This document shows, one piece after another, positions 26,264 to 34,554 of a stretch of DNA of 35,053 bases. The translations under genes and the position numbers were made by a program. Position 1 is the first letter of the stretch, and each line of letters opens with the position of its first letter. Below the pieces are notes generated by a model. The model saw only the letters and a program-made list of their open reading frames with translations. It ran no database searches and was not told the origin of the DNA. Origin of the DNA: an uncultured Bacteroides sp. (GTDB lineage Bacteria > Bacteroidota > Bacteroidia > Bacteroidales > Bacteroidaceae); contig CAMQVH010000027.1 of NCBI GenBank assembly GCA_947038155.1, positions 1-35,053 on the forward strand, read 5' to 3'.

Positions 26264-29200
26264 ATGGAACTCAAGCATAAGTTAGAAAAGATATTTAACA
26301 ATGATTATCCCGGAACTGACCGTTTCATAGCGGATGTTATTGTGCCAATCTTCGGCAATGAAATCGAATATATAAACGATGACCTTGCCGAGAGAGAAAA
26401 CTATGCGGAAAAAGCTAAAAATGCCGGAATCAGGCACATCAAATATATCGGAGACCTTACGGAAAAGAACTATAATGCTGATAATATTGCCCTTCTTGAT
26501 GTTACGCTTGATGACTCGAAGAATATAGAGCGATCGCGTGTCAATATTCAGCAGCTTATACGTTCTATAATGGATTACCGTCAACATCTTATGATTATAT
26601 TCCATTATGAGGATGTGACAAATAGGCAGTGGCGATTTTCTTACGCATATAAGGGCGATTCATTAAAAGACACAACATCTGCCAAACGCTACACCTACGT
26701 TTTTGGACGTGATTATCGTGGTCGTACAGCAGCAGAGCGATTTGAAGTCCTTTCTAAGAGCCCACGAAGGGATGAAGACTTTGAAAAGGCTTTTTCTGTT
26801 GCCGCACTTAGTGATGAGTTTTTTGATAAATACCGTGATATCTATGCCGATTTTGTTCAGTATATCACCGGAAAACGATACGAGAAAGTCAAAAATAAGT
26901 GGGAGGAAGTCAAGAAAGATGAACCAATCACTGAAATTTTTTCGCAATTCAATAACGATGATAAACGGGTAAGAGACTACATTAAGAAGATGCTTGGTCG
27001 TCTGACATTTCTCTGTTTTCTGCAAAGGAAAGGTTGGATGAATAACGACCGAAACTTCTTACAGAATCTTTATCAGACATCACCTCTTCAGTATGATTTT
27101 CTGGACTCTGTTCTGGAACCCTTGTTCTTTGGAGTGCTAAATACTCCACCAGAAAGAAGGAAAGAAGTATTTACAAAGAATGGTTGGAATACAGATTTAG
27201 TCGATGAATGGAGCGAAATCCCATATCTTAATGGAGGTCTTTTTGAACAAACTCGTGAAGATAAACTCACGGTCAAGTTCCCAAAGGAGTTATTCCAAGA
27301 TTTGTTTAAATTCTTAGGGGAATATAATTTCACTATTGACGAGAATGATCCTGATGATGCCGAGATTGGCATTGACCCGGAAATGTTAGGACGGGTATTT
27401 GAAAGCCTTCTCGAAGATAATAAAGACAAAGGAGCTTTCTATACTCCGAAAGAGATTGTTCAATATATGTGTCGTCAGAGCATTATCGAATATCTTAAAA
27501 CTCATACCGAGCAATCGCTTCACGCCGATATTGAAGACTTGATTAATAAAGGTCTTGTCAATCATGCTCTGCAGAATAAGGATAATGCAAGAACTCTTCA
27601 TAAACTTCTTAAAGAGGTGACAGTATGCGACCCGGCAATCGGCTCCGGGGCTTTCCCTATGGGTATTCTCAATATCCTATTTACGGCGCGTCAGCACCTA
27701 TACGGATTCCTCAAAGAATCAGAGCCGTTTAATCCTCTCGAAGTAAAGAAAGATATTATTAGGGACAATATCTACGGTGTGGATATTGAACAAGGTGCAG
27801 TTGATATTGCTCGGCTTAGATTTTGGCTTGCTATTCTCGTTGAAGAGCAGGTTGCTATGCCATTGCCTAACCTTGATTATAGAATCGTGAGGGGTGATTC
27901 TCTAATCACGACATTTAATGACGAGTATATTCAACTACCCGATAATCCTGACGGTAGAACCAAACTTGCTAAACTCAAGAAGGAACTTCATCAACTCCAA
28001 AACGATTTATTTGACCTGAATGGAGATGAGAAACTCCAACGCGAAATAGAAATCAAGTGTAAGATACTGGATATTCTTAAAGTTCAGCTTGGCATTGATA
28101 AAGCTAATGCTCAGGCAGAAGGTAGAATTGAATCTGATATATTTGAGGATAAAAATTTGTCCGGAAAGGCATTAAAGAAAGCCAAACAAGCTCGTGCAAT
28201 AGAAGAAATTAAGAGCAAAAGCCTTTTTGCTCTTAATAACCTTATAACATCGTTGACTACCCCTGCCACCTCATTGGCAGATAGAGCACAGATTGACATC
28301 AAATTCTTTGACTGGAAAATCATATTCAGCAACATCTTCAGTGGTGACACTAATGCTTCTGGGTTTGACATTGTTATCGGGAATCCGCCATACGGAGTGT
28401 CGATAAAAGGTTCGTATAGGACTAATGTAATTGATAATCACGGACAAGTCCCAGATTATGAAATATACTATTACTTTATTGAGGTTGCGAATAATCTCCT
28501 TCATGATAATGGAGTTTTAAGTTATATTATTCCAAACACATACCTGTTCAACACTTATGCTACAAATTATAGACTACACATTCTAAAAGATTGGACAATA
28601 GTAGAGATTCTTGACTGTACCAAATTCTCTATTTTTAAGTCGGCTGTGGTACGGAATACCATTAATTTATGGAGAAAAGAAAAGAGTCATAATCAAATCG
28701 GTTATAGAAATACTGCTGGCATCAAGTCATTTGATGATTTGACTGCTAAGCCTATATTAAGTCTTTCTATCAATGATTTAATGAAGCTAAATCAGAATTG
28801 GGGGCTTGCATTTAGTCTTGATAATGCGGTTATAAAGATAGTTAACACTATCAATTCACAAACAAATAGAGTTTCTTCTTTCTTTGATGTCTCTCAAGGA
28901 TATATTCCTTACAGACTTTCTGATCTAATAAAAGAATATGGAGAATCAAAAGGGAAATATATCTGTGAACATCGCGCATGGCATTCCCCCAATAAGGTCG
29001 CTGACGACTATGTTCAAGAAATAAATGGGCGTGATATAACCAAATATGACTATAACATAATGGGCGAATTTGTTAAGTATGGCAAACATCTCGCTTGTTA
29101 CGTTGATATGCGATTTTTTAATAGAAATCGAATTGTGGTTAGAGAAATTACAAATCCTCAAATTATTGCATGTAAAATTGAAGGTAATGTTATATGTGTC

Positions 29201-29590
29201 CACGATCCCCAACTAATAGCGGTTATTGAGCGAAGTGATGAATTTTCTCTAAATCTTTTGTGGGCAATACTAAATTCACGTTTGGCAACGTTTTTTCATT
29301 TTAATCATTCTCCCAAAGCGACAAAGGGAGCCTTTCCGAAAATATTAGTTCAAGATATCAAAAATTTTCCACTACCTAACATACCCCAAAGGATACAAAA
29401 GATTATAGAAGAAAGAGTTGATAGCATTCTCAATCTCAAACACGCTACATCTCAGTATGATACAATAGCTCAAGAGAACGAGATTGACCTAATTCTATAT
29501 CATCTCTATGATTTGACGTACGATGAAGTCCTCATCATTGACCCACAAACACCAATATCTCGTGAAGAGTATGAATCATTTAACTTATAA
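26264..29590 (+). CDS. Eco57I-class N6-adenine DNA methyltransferase with specificity region
   Basis: The 1108-residue protein carries the SAM-binding motif I VCDPAIGSGAF (Asp456) and the catalytic motif IV NPPYG (707-710), the signature of N6-adenine methyltransferases. The spacing between the motifs is long, with a charged helical insertion at about 560-660. The N-terminal 360 residues match the region seen in large Eco57I/type IIG-like and type ISP-like enzymes (FSYAYKG, KRYTYVFG, RTAAERFEVLSKS). The region after NPPY (about 830-1080) should contain the target-recognition domain, so no separate specificity subunit is needed. It starts 2 bases after the helicase stop, so the two are translationally coupled. 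It would both protect host DNA and direct the helicase-nuclease. I see no clear nuclease motif within it. Confidence 0.9.
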   Translation: MELKHKLEKIFNNDYPGTDRFIADVIVPIFGNEIEYINDDLAERENYAEKAKNAGIRHIKYIGDLTEKNYNADNIALLDVTLDDSKNIERSRVNIQQLIRSIMDYRQHLMIIFHYEDVTNRQWRFSYAYKGDSLKDTTSAKRYTYVFGRDYRGRTAAERFEVLSKSPRRDEDFEKAFSVAALSDEFFDKYRDIYADFVQYITGKRYEKVKNKWEEVKKDEPITEIFSQFNNDDKRVRDYIKKMLGRLTFLCFLQRKGWMNNDRNFLQNLYQTSPLQYDFLDSVLEPLFFGVLNTPPERRKEVFTKNGWNTDLVDEWSEIPYLNGGLFEQTREDKLTVKFPKELFQDLFKFLGEYNFTIDENDPDDAEIGIDPEMLGRVFESLLEDNKDKGAFYTPKEIVQYMCRQSIIEYLKTHTEQSLHADIEDLINKGLVNHALQNKDNARTLHKLLKEVTVCDPAIGSGAFPMGILNILFTARQHLYGFLKESEPFNPLEVKKDIIRDNIYGVDIEQGAVDIARLRFWLAILVEEQVAMPLPNLDYRIVRGDSLITTFNDEYIQLPDNPDGRTKLAKLKKELHQLQNDLFDLNGDEKLQREIEIKCKILDILKVQLGIDKANAQAEGRIESDIFEDKNLSGKALKKAKQARAIEEIKSKSLFALNNLITSLTTPATSLADRAQIDIKFFDWKIIFSNIFSGDTNASGFDIVIGNPPYGVSIKGSYRTNVIDNHGQVPDYEIYYYFIEVANNLLHDNGVLSYIIPNTYLFNTYATNYRLHILKDWTIVEILDCTKFSIFKSAVVRNTINLWRKEKSHNQIGYRNTAGIKSFDDLTAKPILSLSINDLMKLNQNWGLAFSLDNAVIKIVNTINSQTNRVSSFFDVSQGYIPYRLSDLIKEYGESKGKYICEHRAWHSPNKVADDYVQEINGRDITKYDYNIMGEFVKYGKHLACYVDMRFFNRNRIVVREITNPQIIACKIEGNVICVHDPQLIAVIERSDEFSLNLLWAILNSRLATFFHFNHSPKATKGAFPKILVQDIKNFPLPNIPQRIQKIIEERVDSILNLKHATSQYDTIAQENEIDLILYHLYDLTYDEVLIIDPQTPISREEYESFNL

Positions 29591-29604
29591 CTGTTTCATC
29601 AACT

Positions 29605-30120
29605 ATGAAAAAAGAAACCATCAAAGGTATAATTATCGGTGTGATTAGTAGTTTAATTGCATCTGGAATTTTCTATACCATTACAGAAAAATGGTTATGG
29701 AATTACAATTTCCCCGTATGGCTCTGGTTGTGCGTAACAGTCGGAGCATATCTGATATATAAATTAATCAAGCATTTGATTTTTAGACGGAGATTGAAAG
29801 ATATCCTATCAGAATTCAAAGAAGGGTACATGGGCGATTCATTTCCATATACTTGGGAGTATAAAAAGAGTAAAGGTCCATATAGCGTTTATGGATATGA
29901 GCCATACAACATCAGGATAAAAGACGAAACAAAAGAACAACTTTCTCACCCCAATACCTTTGGAGTATGTGGGCACGATGTTCCAGAATATGCCTTAAAA
30001 CGCTACATACAATTATCTGTAATATATATGATGAATAAAAAGCTTCAGGTATTTATTCAACCAACTTTAGAGTATCTCAGCTATACTCAAGACTCTCAAA
30101 AGCATCAAATTATATATTAA
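29605..30120 (+). CDS. small membrane protein with two N-terminal helices, unknown family
   Basis: The 171-residue protein has two clear transmembrane helices at about 7-26 (GIIIGVISSLIASGIFYTI) and 37-55 (VWLWLCVTVGAYLIYKLI). They are followed by a basic patch (KHLIFRRRLKD) and a soluble domain of about 105 residues. The positive-inside rule places both termini in the cytoplasm. I recognise no family. It begins 14 bases after the methyltransferase gene and lies inside the defence operon, so it may be an accessory membrane anchor or a membrane effector. Nothing proves either role. Confidence 0.75.
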   Translation: MKKETIKGIIIGVISSLIASGIFYTITEKWLWNYNFPVWLWLCVTVGAYLIYKLIKHLIFRRRLKDILSEFKEGYMGDSFPYTWEYKKSKGPYSVYGYEPYNIRIKDETKEQLSHPNTFGVCGHDVPEYALKRYIQLSVIYMMNKKLQVFIQPTLEYLSYTQDSQKHQIIY

Positions 30121-30152
30121 GTTGTAAGCCTGAGTCTTTAACAATAACGAAT

Positions 30153-30521
30153 ATGAATCAATTCAATTATAATCAGTCGGATGGTAGAGATGGCTTTTCT
30201 CGTTTTATTGAAATATTCTCGCCAATGATGAAACCAGAAGAGGAATCAGTATTGCGCTCAATTTCAGCTGACTCTTTTAGTTCAGATTTCAGGACATTGA
30301 TGAATGTCTTGAATGGCAATGCGTTTATTTCAGCCATACCTTCGAAGACGATTGATAATGCTGTTGAATATTATAAACAAGTCAATAAAGCACTGCTAAT
30401 TTTTCGTAATTTGAAAGAGTCGGAGAAACTTCGTGAATCAAATGAAATTGACTATGAAGCAACCAGACTCAAAAGCGATTGGTATAATAAACTATATCAA
30501 ATGCGAATACATATAACATAA
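30153..30521 (+). CDS. small soluble protein of unknown function in the defence operon
   Basis: The 122-residue protein has no signal peptide or membrane segment. It looks mostly helical, with a middle stretch (FRTLMNVLNGNAFISAIPS) and a charged C-terminal half (AVEYYKQVNKALLIFRNLKE). No family is recognised. It lies 32 bases after the two-helix membrane protein and 6 bases before a 58-codon gene. Genes on both sides are on the same strand at short spacing, so it is probably a genuine operon member. Confidence 0.65.
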   Translation: MNQFNYNQSDGRDGFSRFIEIFSPMMKPEEESVLRSISADSFSSDFRTLMNVLNGNAFISAIPSKTIDNAVEYYKQVNKALLIFRNLKESEKLRESNEIDYEATRLKSDWYNKLYQMRIHIT

Positions 30522-30527
30522 ATCACT

Positions 30528-30704
30528 ATGTCAACACTAAGCGAACTATATATCACAATGGAGAATCTGCGTAAGCTCAATCTACCCATTAATGAAAGGC
30601 TGAAACAGGAAGCAGCTAAACTTGAAGAGGATCTCATTCGCACCGAGATTCTCCATGAAAGGTATGTTGAAAACCCCATTAACTGGAAAATTATAGAGGT
30701 TTAA
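30528..30704 (+). CDS. 58-residue helical protein of unknown function
   Basis: ATG at 30528 starts a 58-codon frame ending TAA at 30704, wedged 6 bases after one gene and 2 bases before the next. The product begins MSTLSELYITMENLRKLNLP and has a probable amphipathic or coiled-coil helix (INERLKQEAAKLEEDLIRTE), ending NWKIIEV. The tight fit between neighbours and the helical pattern argue that it is translated. It might bridge or modulate the large proteins on either side. No family is recognised. Confidence 0.62.
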   Translation: MSTLSELYITMENLRKLNLPINERLKQEAAKLEEDLIRTEILHERYVENPINWKIIEV

Positions 30705-30706
30705 TT

Positions 30707-33700
30707 ATGGCAATTCTCTCCGATATTATTAGTGCTTTAGGCCGAATAGATGCAGCTCTATTCCAACAATTAGGGGATGAGCTTTTAACTGCTATTTATA
30801 AACCGATAAACATTGAGTCTCGAGGGACAAAAAAAGGACAAGTTAAAACACGTAAAGGCAGTCCTGATACTATCCTTTCAATGTGCAGTGGGAAAATATT
30901 AATAGAATATACCACACAGTCAGATCATCCCCAAAAACAGTTTATTGCTAAGTTAAAAGGAGATATTACATCTTGTCTTAACGTCAAGAAAACAAGAATT
31001 CCGATAGAAGAAATAAAAGAGATTATATTGTTTTCTAATCAAAGAATCACTATAGATATTCAAGATAATCTAAGAAACTACCTATGCGCGCAATATCCAG
31101 CTATAAAACTGACAATATTCTCAATAGATGATATTGCTACTAAATTACAAGACACTCCGCATCTGTTACATGAATATTTAGGGATAGAAACATTTCCGGG
31201 CTTAGTTGAGATATATTCTTTCATTAAGCGCTACTCGTCTCCAAAATTTACATATCTAACACCAATTGATAATACATATTTTGAATTAGAAACTCAACCA
31301 GTTTCAAAAGGAGCCGAAATATTGGAATCAAATGATTTCTTCATAATATCCGGAGAACCTGGCATGGGTAAAACACGTTATGCTGTTGAGATTGCGAATG
31401 CTTATTCCGACAAAACAGGAGCAAAAACCTTTGTCATTGAAGAAAAAAATCGTCATATAAATGATATTATAAGTAGTATTGATAATAGTACATCTTACTT
31501 ATTTATTATTGATGATGCAAATAGAACCGCTATTTGGGAAGAGGCAATTGAGTTTTATAAGCATTCTCTCAATAATAATGTGAAATTTATTGCGACAGTT
31601 CGTAGTTATGCTCTTGATTCTATTATTGCAAAATGTTCAAACTTGGTAAAAGTAGAGCAAATTGAAATGTCTCAATCCCCGGAAGATCTTGCATCAAAAA
31701 TCCTTAGCTCGTTTGGTATTACCAATAGGCATTGGCACAAACGCATTGATGATATAACTGGTAAGAATATCAGGTTAGCAGTAATGTGTGCTCAAATTGC
31801 TTTGAAAGGGAAAAAGTATAACGAACTAATCAATGTGGAAGGGGTATATGACGAATATTATAAACACATCTTTAATCATTTAATATCAGATGGGACCAAT
31901 CGCAAGCTAATAAAAGTTGCTGCAATTATCTCTTTTTACAAAGTTGTCGATTTAGAAGAGACCTCATTGTTAGATCAAATTGAACAAGTTTTTGGTTTTG
32001 AATCGTCAGAGTTTAAATCTATATGTCGTAAACTTGAGGAATTGGAATGTATAAACATCACTGATTATAATATTGCTACCATACAGGATCAAAATTTTGG
32101 AACATATGCATTCTATCAATGTTTCTATGTTCATAAAGAACTGAGTTTATCCCATCTAATTGAGAAACTGCATAATCGACAAGAGCGATTGACGGACAGT
32201 ATATATTCCGTATGGAATTGCTTCCATAAAGAAGAAGTAATGGATTTCTCCCGAAGTTCTATCTCTGATGCGTGGAAAGGCCTATCAGTTTCTCTCAAAG
32301 AAGAAAGAGAAAAATGCGAGTTTTTAGAAGTGTTTGGAGCTGCAATTCCCACCATAACTTTTACTTATATTAAGAGTTTAATTAAGGAGAATAAGTTTGA
32401 TGATTTTAGTCATTCTAATGTAAGTTCAGATAGCATCCTTTCCATACTTTCTCATTTCTCACATTCAGAGGAATCCGACACCGCTACGGCATTAACTCTA
32501 ATCGTTGAGTTCTTAAAGGATCATCCTAATAAAATGGAAAGTGCGGTGAAAATAATATCAGAGCACTGGATATATGATGAAATTGACTATGCTAACTCAT
32601 ACAAACGTGAAACTAATATCATTGAAACTCTCATAGATTTATCAAAAGAGAGTGAAACTGCTTTTGCATTAGCATGTAAAGTATTGCCATCATTTCTTAA
32701 ATTTACCTTCCGCTATTCTCGCTCAAAAGGAAGGAACTTTGTATTCGGACGTTATGCAGTGGTTATAACGTATGAACTGAAAGCCAATCGTAAAAGAATA
32801 TGGGAATGGATTAACAGCAATATCGCTAAACTTAATCAGGAGGTATTTCTGAATAATCTTTATGAAGATTTCTATGAAGTAAAATCTATTGCCAGAAAGG
32901 TAGTAAGTGCTGAATTATATCTTCTAAACGATTGTGTTAGCAAACTTAATATCACAGAAGATTTCAATGTATGTAAGAATTTGGTAATTCTCAGCCATAG
33001 AGTCAAAGCTATTATGAGGAAGGATCTGCTGCAAATAGATTTGTCAAAGGCTAACAGACTTTACACTTTGGACTGTGAAATTAGTAAAAGTAAAAATCGA
33101 CGAGGTCGCAGAGAATGGGATATTGAGAGTAAAAATATTGGCAAACTCATAAAAGTAAAATCTTTACATGAAATCAAATGTTTGGTAAATGATTTGAATA
33201 ATATCGCTGCTCTCAAAAATATCGGAAATGACTTTAGAATATCGTATGTAATTGAAAGCACATTTGAATTAAGTCAAGAAAAAGGATTTAAACTTTGGCA
33301 GTACTGTATTGATAAGGGATTGAGATTTATCCCAACTAGAGTTATTGCAATATATCATAGTAAAGGATATAGCTTAATACAGCTTGTTAAATTCATTAAA
33401 TCTCAAAGGCTTACTCTTAAATCGAACTTAGTGTTAGCTTTTATTGGAATCATTGACAATCCATCTTCTATGATATCCGAACATGATTTTTGTGAAGCTA
33501 TCCGATATCATTTGTTTGAGTGGTTTACTATAAATGGTTTATGTAAAAGATACTATACTGATGAAAAATTTGATAAAGGATGTCGCTCGGTTATGGCAGC
33601 AATTATATCCAGAGTACGTAGTGCTATATCGATTACTGGATCAGAAGAGTTTCTTGTTAACTTTTGTAAACAATATCAGTCTAAAATTAAACTTGTTGAA

Positions 33701-34381
33701 TACGTATATGTTAATGCAATTAATAATACGACTAAGAGCAAAGACAGGTTTGATCATGACCATAAATTACTGAAGTATATATTGAAAATATCACCTCAAT
33801 TTTGGGTTAAATGTTGTAAAACCATTCCAATGTTCGTAGAACGACATGATATAAGTCCATATGAATTTATATGGGATATTGAGAACTATCCAATAATTAT
33901 AGAGTCAACACTACAGCACTATGGTTCTAAGGCTTGGATTCCATATAATGAAACAGAAAACTTATTTTCTTTCTTCTGTAATCTAAAAGATGATATTGCT
34001 GCAAATTTCATGGATGATATGATAAAAAAATACTGCAATAATAGTAATATTTCAAGTATCATTTTTGAGATTGTATCAACACATATGGGGTCTTCAAGAA
34101 CCAATCATTACGTAACGTTCATTACAAATAATACCAATATCGCTGATTTTAAACAATTAGATTTGTTCTCTCATTCAATGTATGGAGGCAATAGTTTTGC
34201 ACCTGCCATAAAATCAAGAATCGAGTTTGTTGAGTCGTTAATTTTAGAGATAAGGAATTTGAAAGATAAAATATCATATCTTGAGCATATTCAATATCTC
34301 ACTGAAAGAAAAGAATCATTAGAGCGAGAATATACATTTGAGCTAAAACGTGGTCACAAACATAAATTATACGATTTGTAA
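30707..34381 (+). CDS. STAND-type NTPase with N-terminal nuclease-like domain and long helical C-terminus
   Basis: The 1224-residue protein has three parts. Residues about 1-150 resemble a PD-(D/E)xK endonuclease-like domain, with GSPDTIL (Asp54) and ILIEYTTQ (Glu67). The usual lysine right after the glutamate is absent, and Lys82 or Lys84 in AKLKGD may substitute. Residues about 195-430 are a P-loop NTPase with Walker A GEPGMGKT (Lys222) and Walker B YLFIIDDAN (Asp269-Asp270), of the STAND class. The remaining roughly 790 residues look like a helical repeat array, the usual sensor part of such proteins. This is the layout of Avs-like antiphage NTPases, in which target recognition triggers the N-terminal effector. 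It starts 2 bases after the 58-residue gene. I cannot say which ligand it senses. Confidence 0.82.
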   Translation: MAILSDIISALGRIDAALFQQLGDELLTAIYKPINIESRGTKKGQVKTRKGSPDTILSMCSGKILIEYTTQSDHPQKQFIAKLKGDITSCLNVKKTRIPIEEIKEIILFSNQRITIDIQDNLRNYLCAQYPAIKLTIFSIDDIATKLQDTPHLLHEYLGIETFPGLVEIYSFIKRYSSPKFTYLTPIDNTYFELETQPVSKGAEILESNDFFIISGEPGMGKTRYAVEIANAYSDKTGAKTFVIEEKNRHINDIISSIDNSTSYLFIIDDANRTAIWEEAIEFYKHSLNNNVKFIATVRSYALDSIIAKCSNLVKVEQIEMSQSPEDLASKILSSFGITNRHWHKRIDDITGKNIRLAVMCAQIALKGKKYNELINVEGVYDEYYKHIFNHLISDGTNRKLIKVAAIISFYKVVDLEETSLLDQIEQVFGFESSEFKSICRKLEELECINITDYNIATIQDQNFGTYAFYQCFYVHKELSLSHLIEKLHNRQERLTDSIYSVWNCFHKEEVMDFSRSSISDAWKGLSVSLKEEREKCEFLEVFGAAIPTITFTYIKSLIKENKFDDFSHSNVSSDSILSILSHFSHSEESDTATALTLIVEFLKDHPNKMESAVKIISEHWIYDEIDYANSYKRETNIIETLIDLSKESETAFALACKVLPSFLKFTFRYSRSKGRNFVFGRYAVVITYELKANRKRIWEWINSNIAKLNQEVFLNNLYEDFYEVKSIARKVVSAELYLLNDCVSKLNITEDFNVCKNLVILSHRVKAIMRKDLLQIDLSKANRLYTLDCEISKSKNRRGRREWDIESKNIGKLIKVKSLHEIKCLVNDLNNIAALKNIGNDFRISYVIESTFELSQEKGFKLWQYCIDKGLRFIPTRVIAIYHSKGYSLIQLVKFIKSQRLTLKSNLVLAFIGIIDNPSSMISEHDFCEAIRYHLFEWFTINGLCKRYYTDEKFDKGCRSVMAAIISRVRSAISITGSEEFLVNFCKQYQSKIKLVEYVYVNAINNTTKSKDRFDHDHKLLKYILKISPQFWVKCCKTIPMFVERHDISPYEFIWDIENYPIIIESTLQHYGSKAWIPYNETENLFSFFCNLKDDIAANFMDDMIKKYCNNSNISSIIFEIVSTHMGSSRTNHYVTFITNNTNIADFKQLDLFSHSMYGGNSFAPAIKSRIEFVESLILEIRNLKDKISYLEHIQYLTERKESLEREYTFELKRGHKHKLYDL

Positions 34382-34547
34382 ATGGATAGCGGACTGATTA
34401 TATTATTTCATACGCAGGAAGCCGAAACGAAGATTGGGATTCGTCTCGCTAATGAATCGGTGTGCCTTACTTCCGACCAGATGGCGGAGCTGTTTTCAGC
34501 GCGACAAGAACCAATACCTCTCCGTTAATATAAGTATTCACAATTGA
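34382..34547 (+). pseudogene. frameshifted, truncated RhuM-family fragment
   Basis: The ATG directly abuts the STAND gene stop. The frame gives 48 residues resembling the start of RhuM (Virulence_RhuM) proteins: ILFHTQEAETKIGIRL, then VCLTSDQMAELF. It then ends at TAA 34526-34528. Dropping one T from the run at 34493-34496 restores the expected family continuation FQRDK and gives a different frame ending at TGA 34545-34547. The full protein would be over 250 residues, so both a frameshift and a large 3' loss are visible. It may still be transcribed with the operon. Full-length RhuM genes often sit in Bacteroides restriction loci. Confidence 0.7.
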
Positions 34548-34554
34548 TATAATA

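Noticed and set aside
22851..29590. Classical type I restriction (HsdRMS)
   Set aside because: There is no separate HsdS, the methyltransferase is twice the HsdM length with its own recognition region, and the helicase gene has a PLD domain rather than the HsdR nuclease.
22851..34381. Assignment to BREX or DISARM
   Set aside because: No PglZ, BrxC or BrxL-like protein and no DrmA/DrmB-like genes; the helicase carries its own PLD domain and the methyltransferase alone does not define either system.
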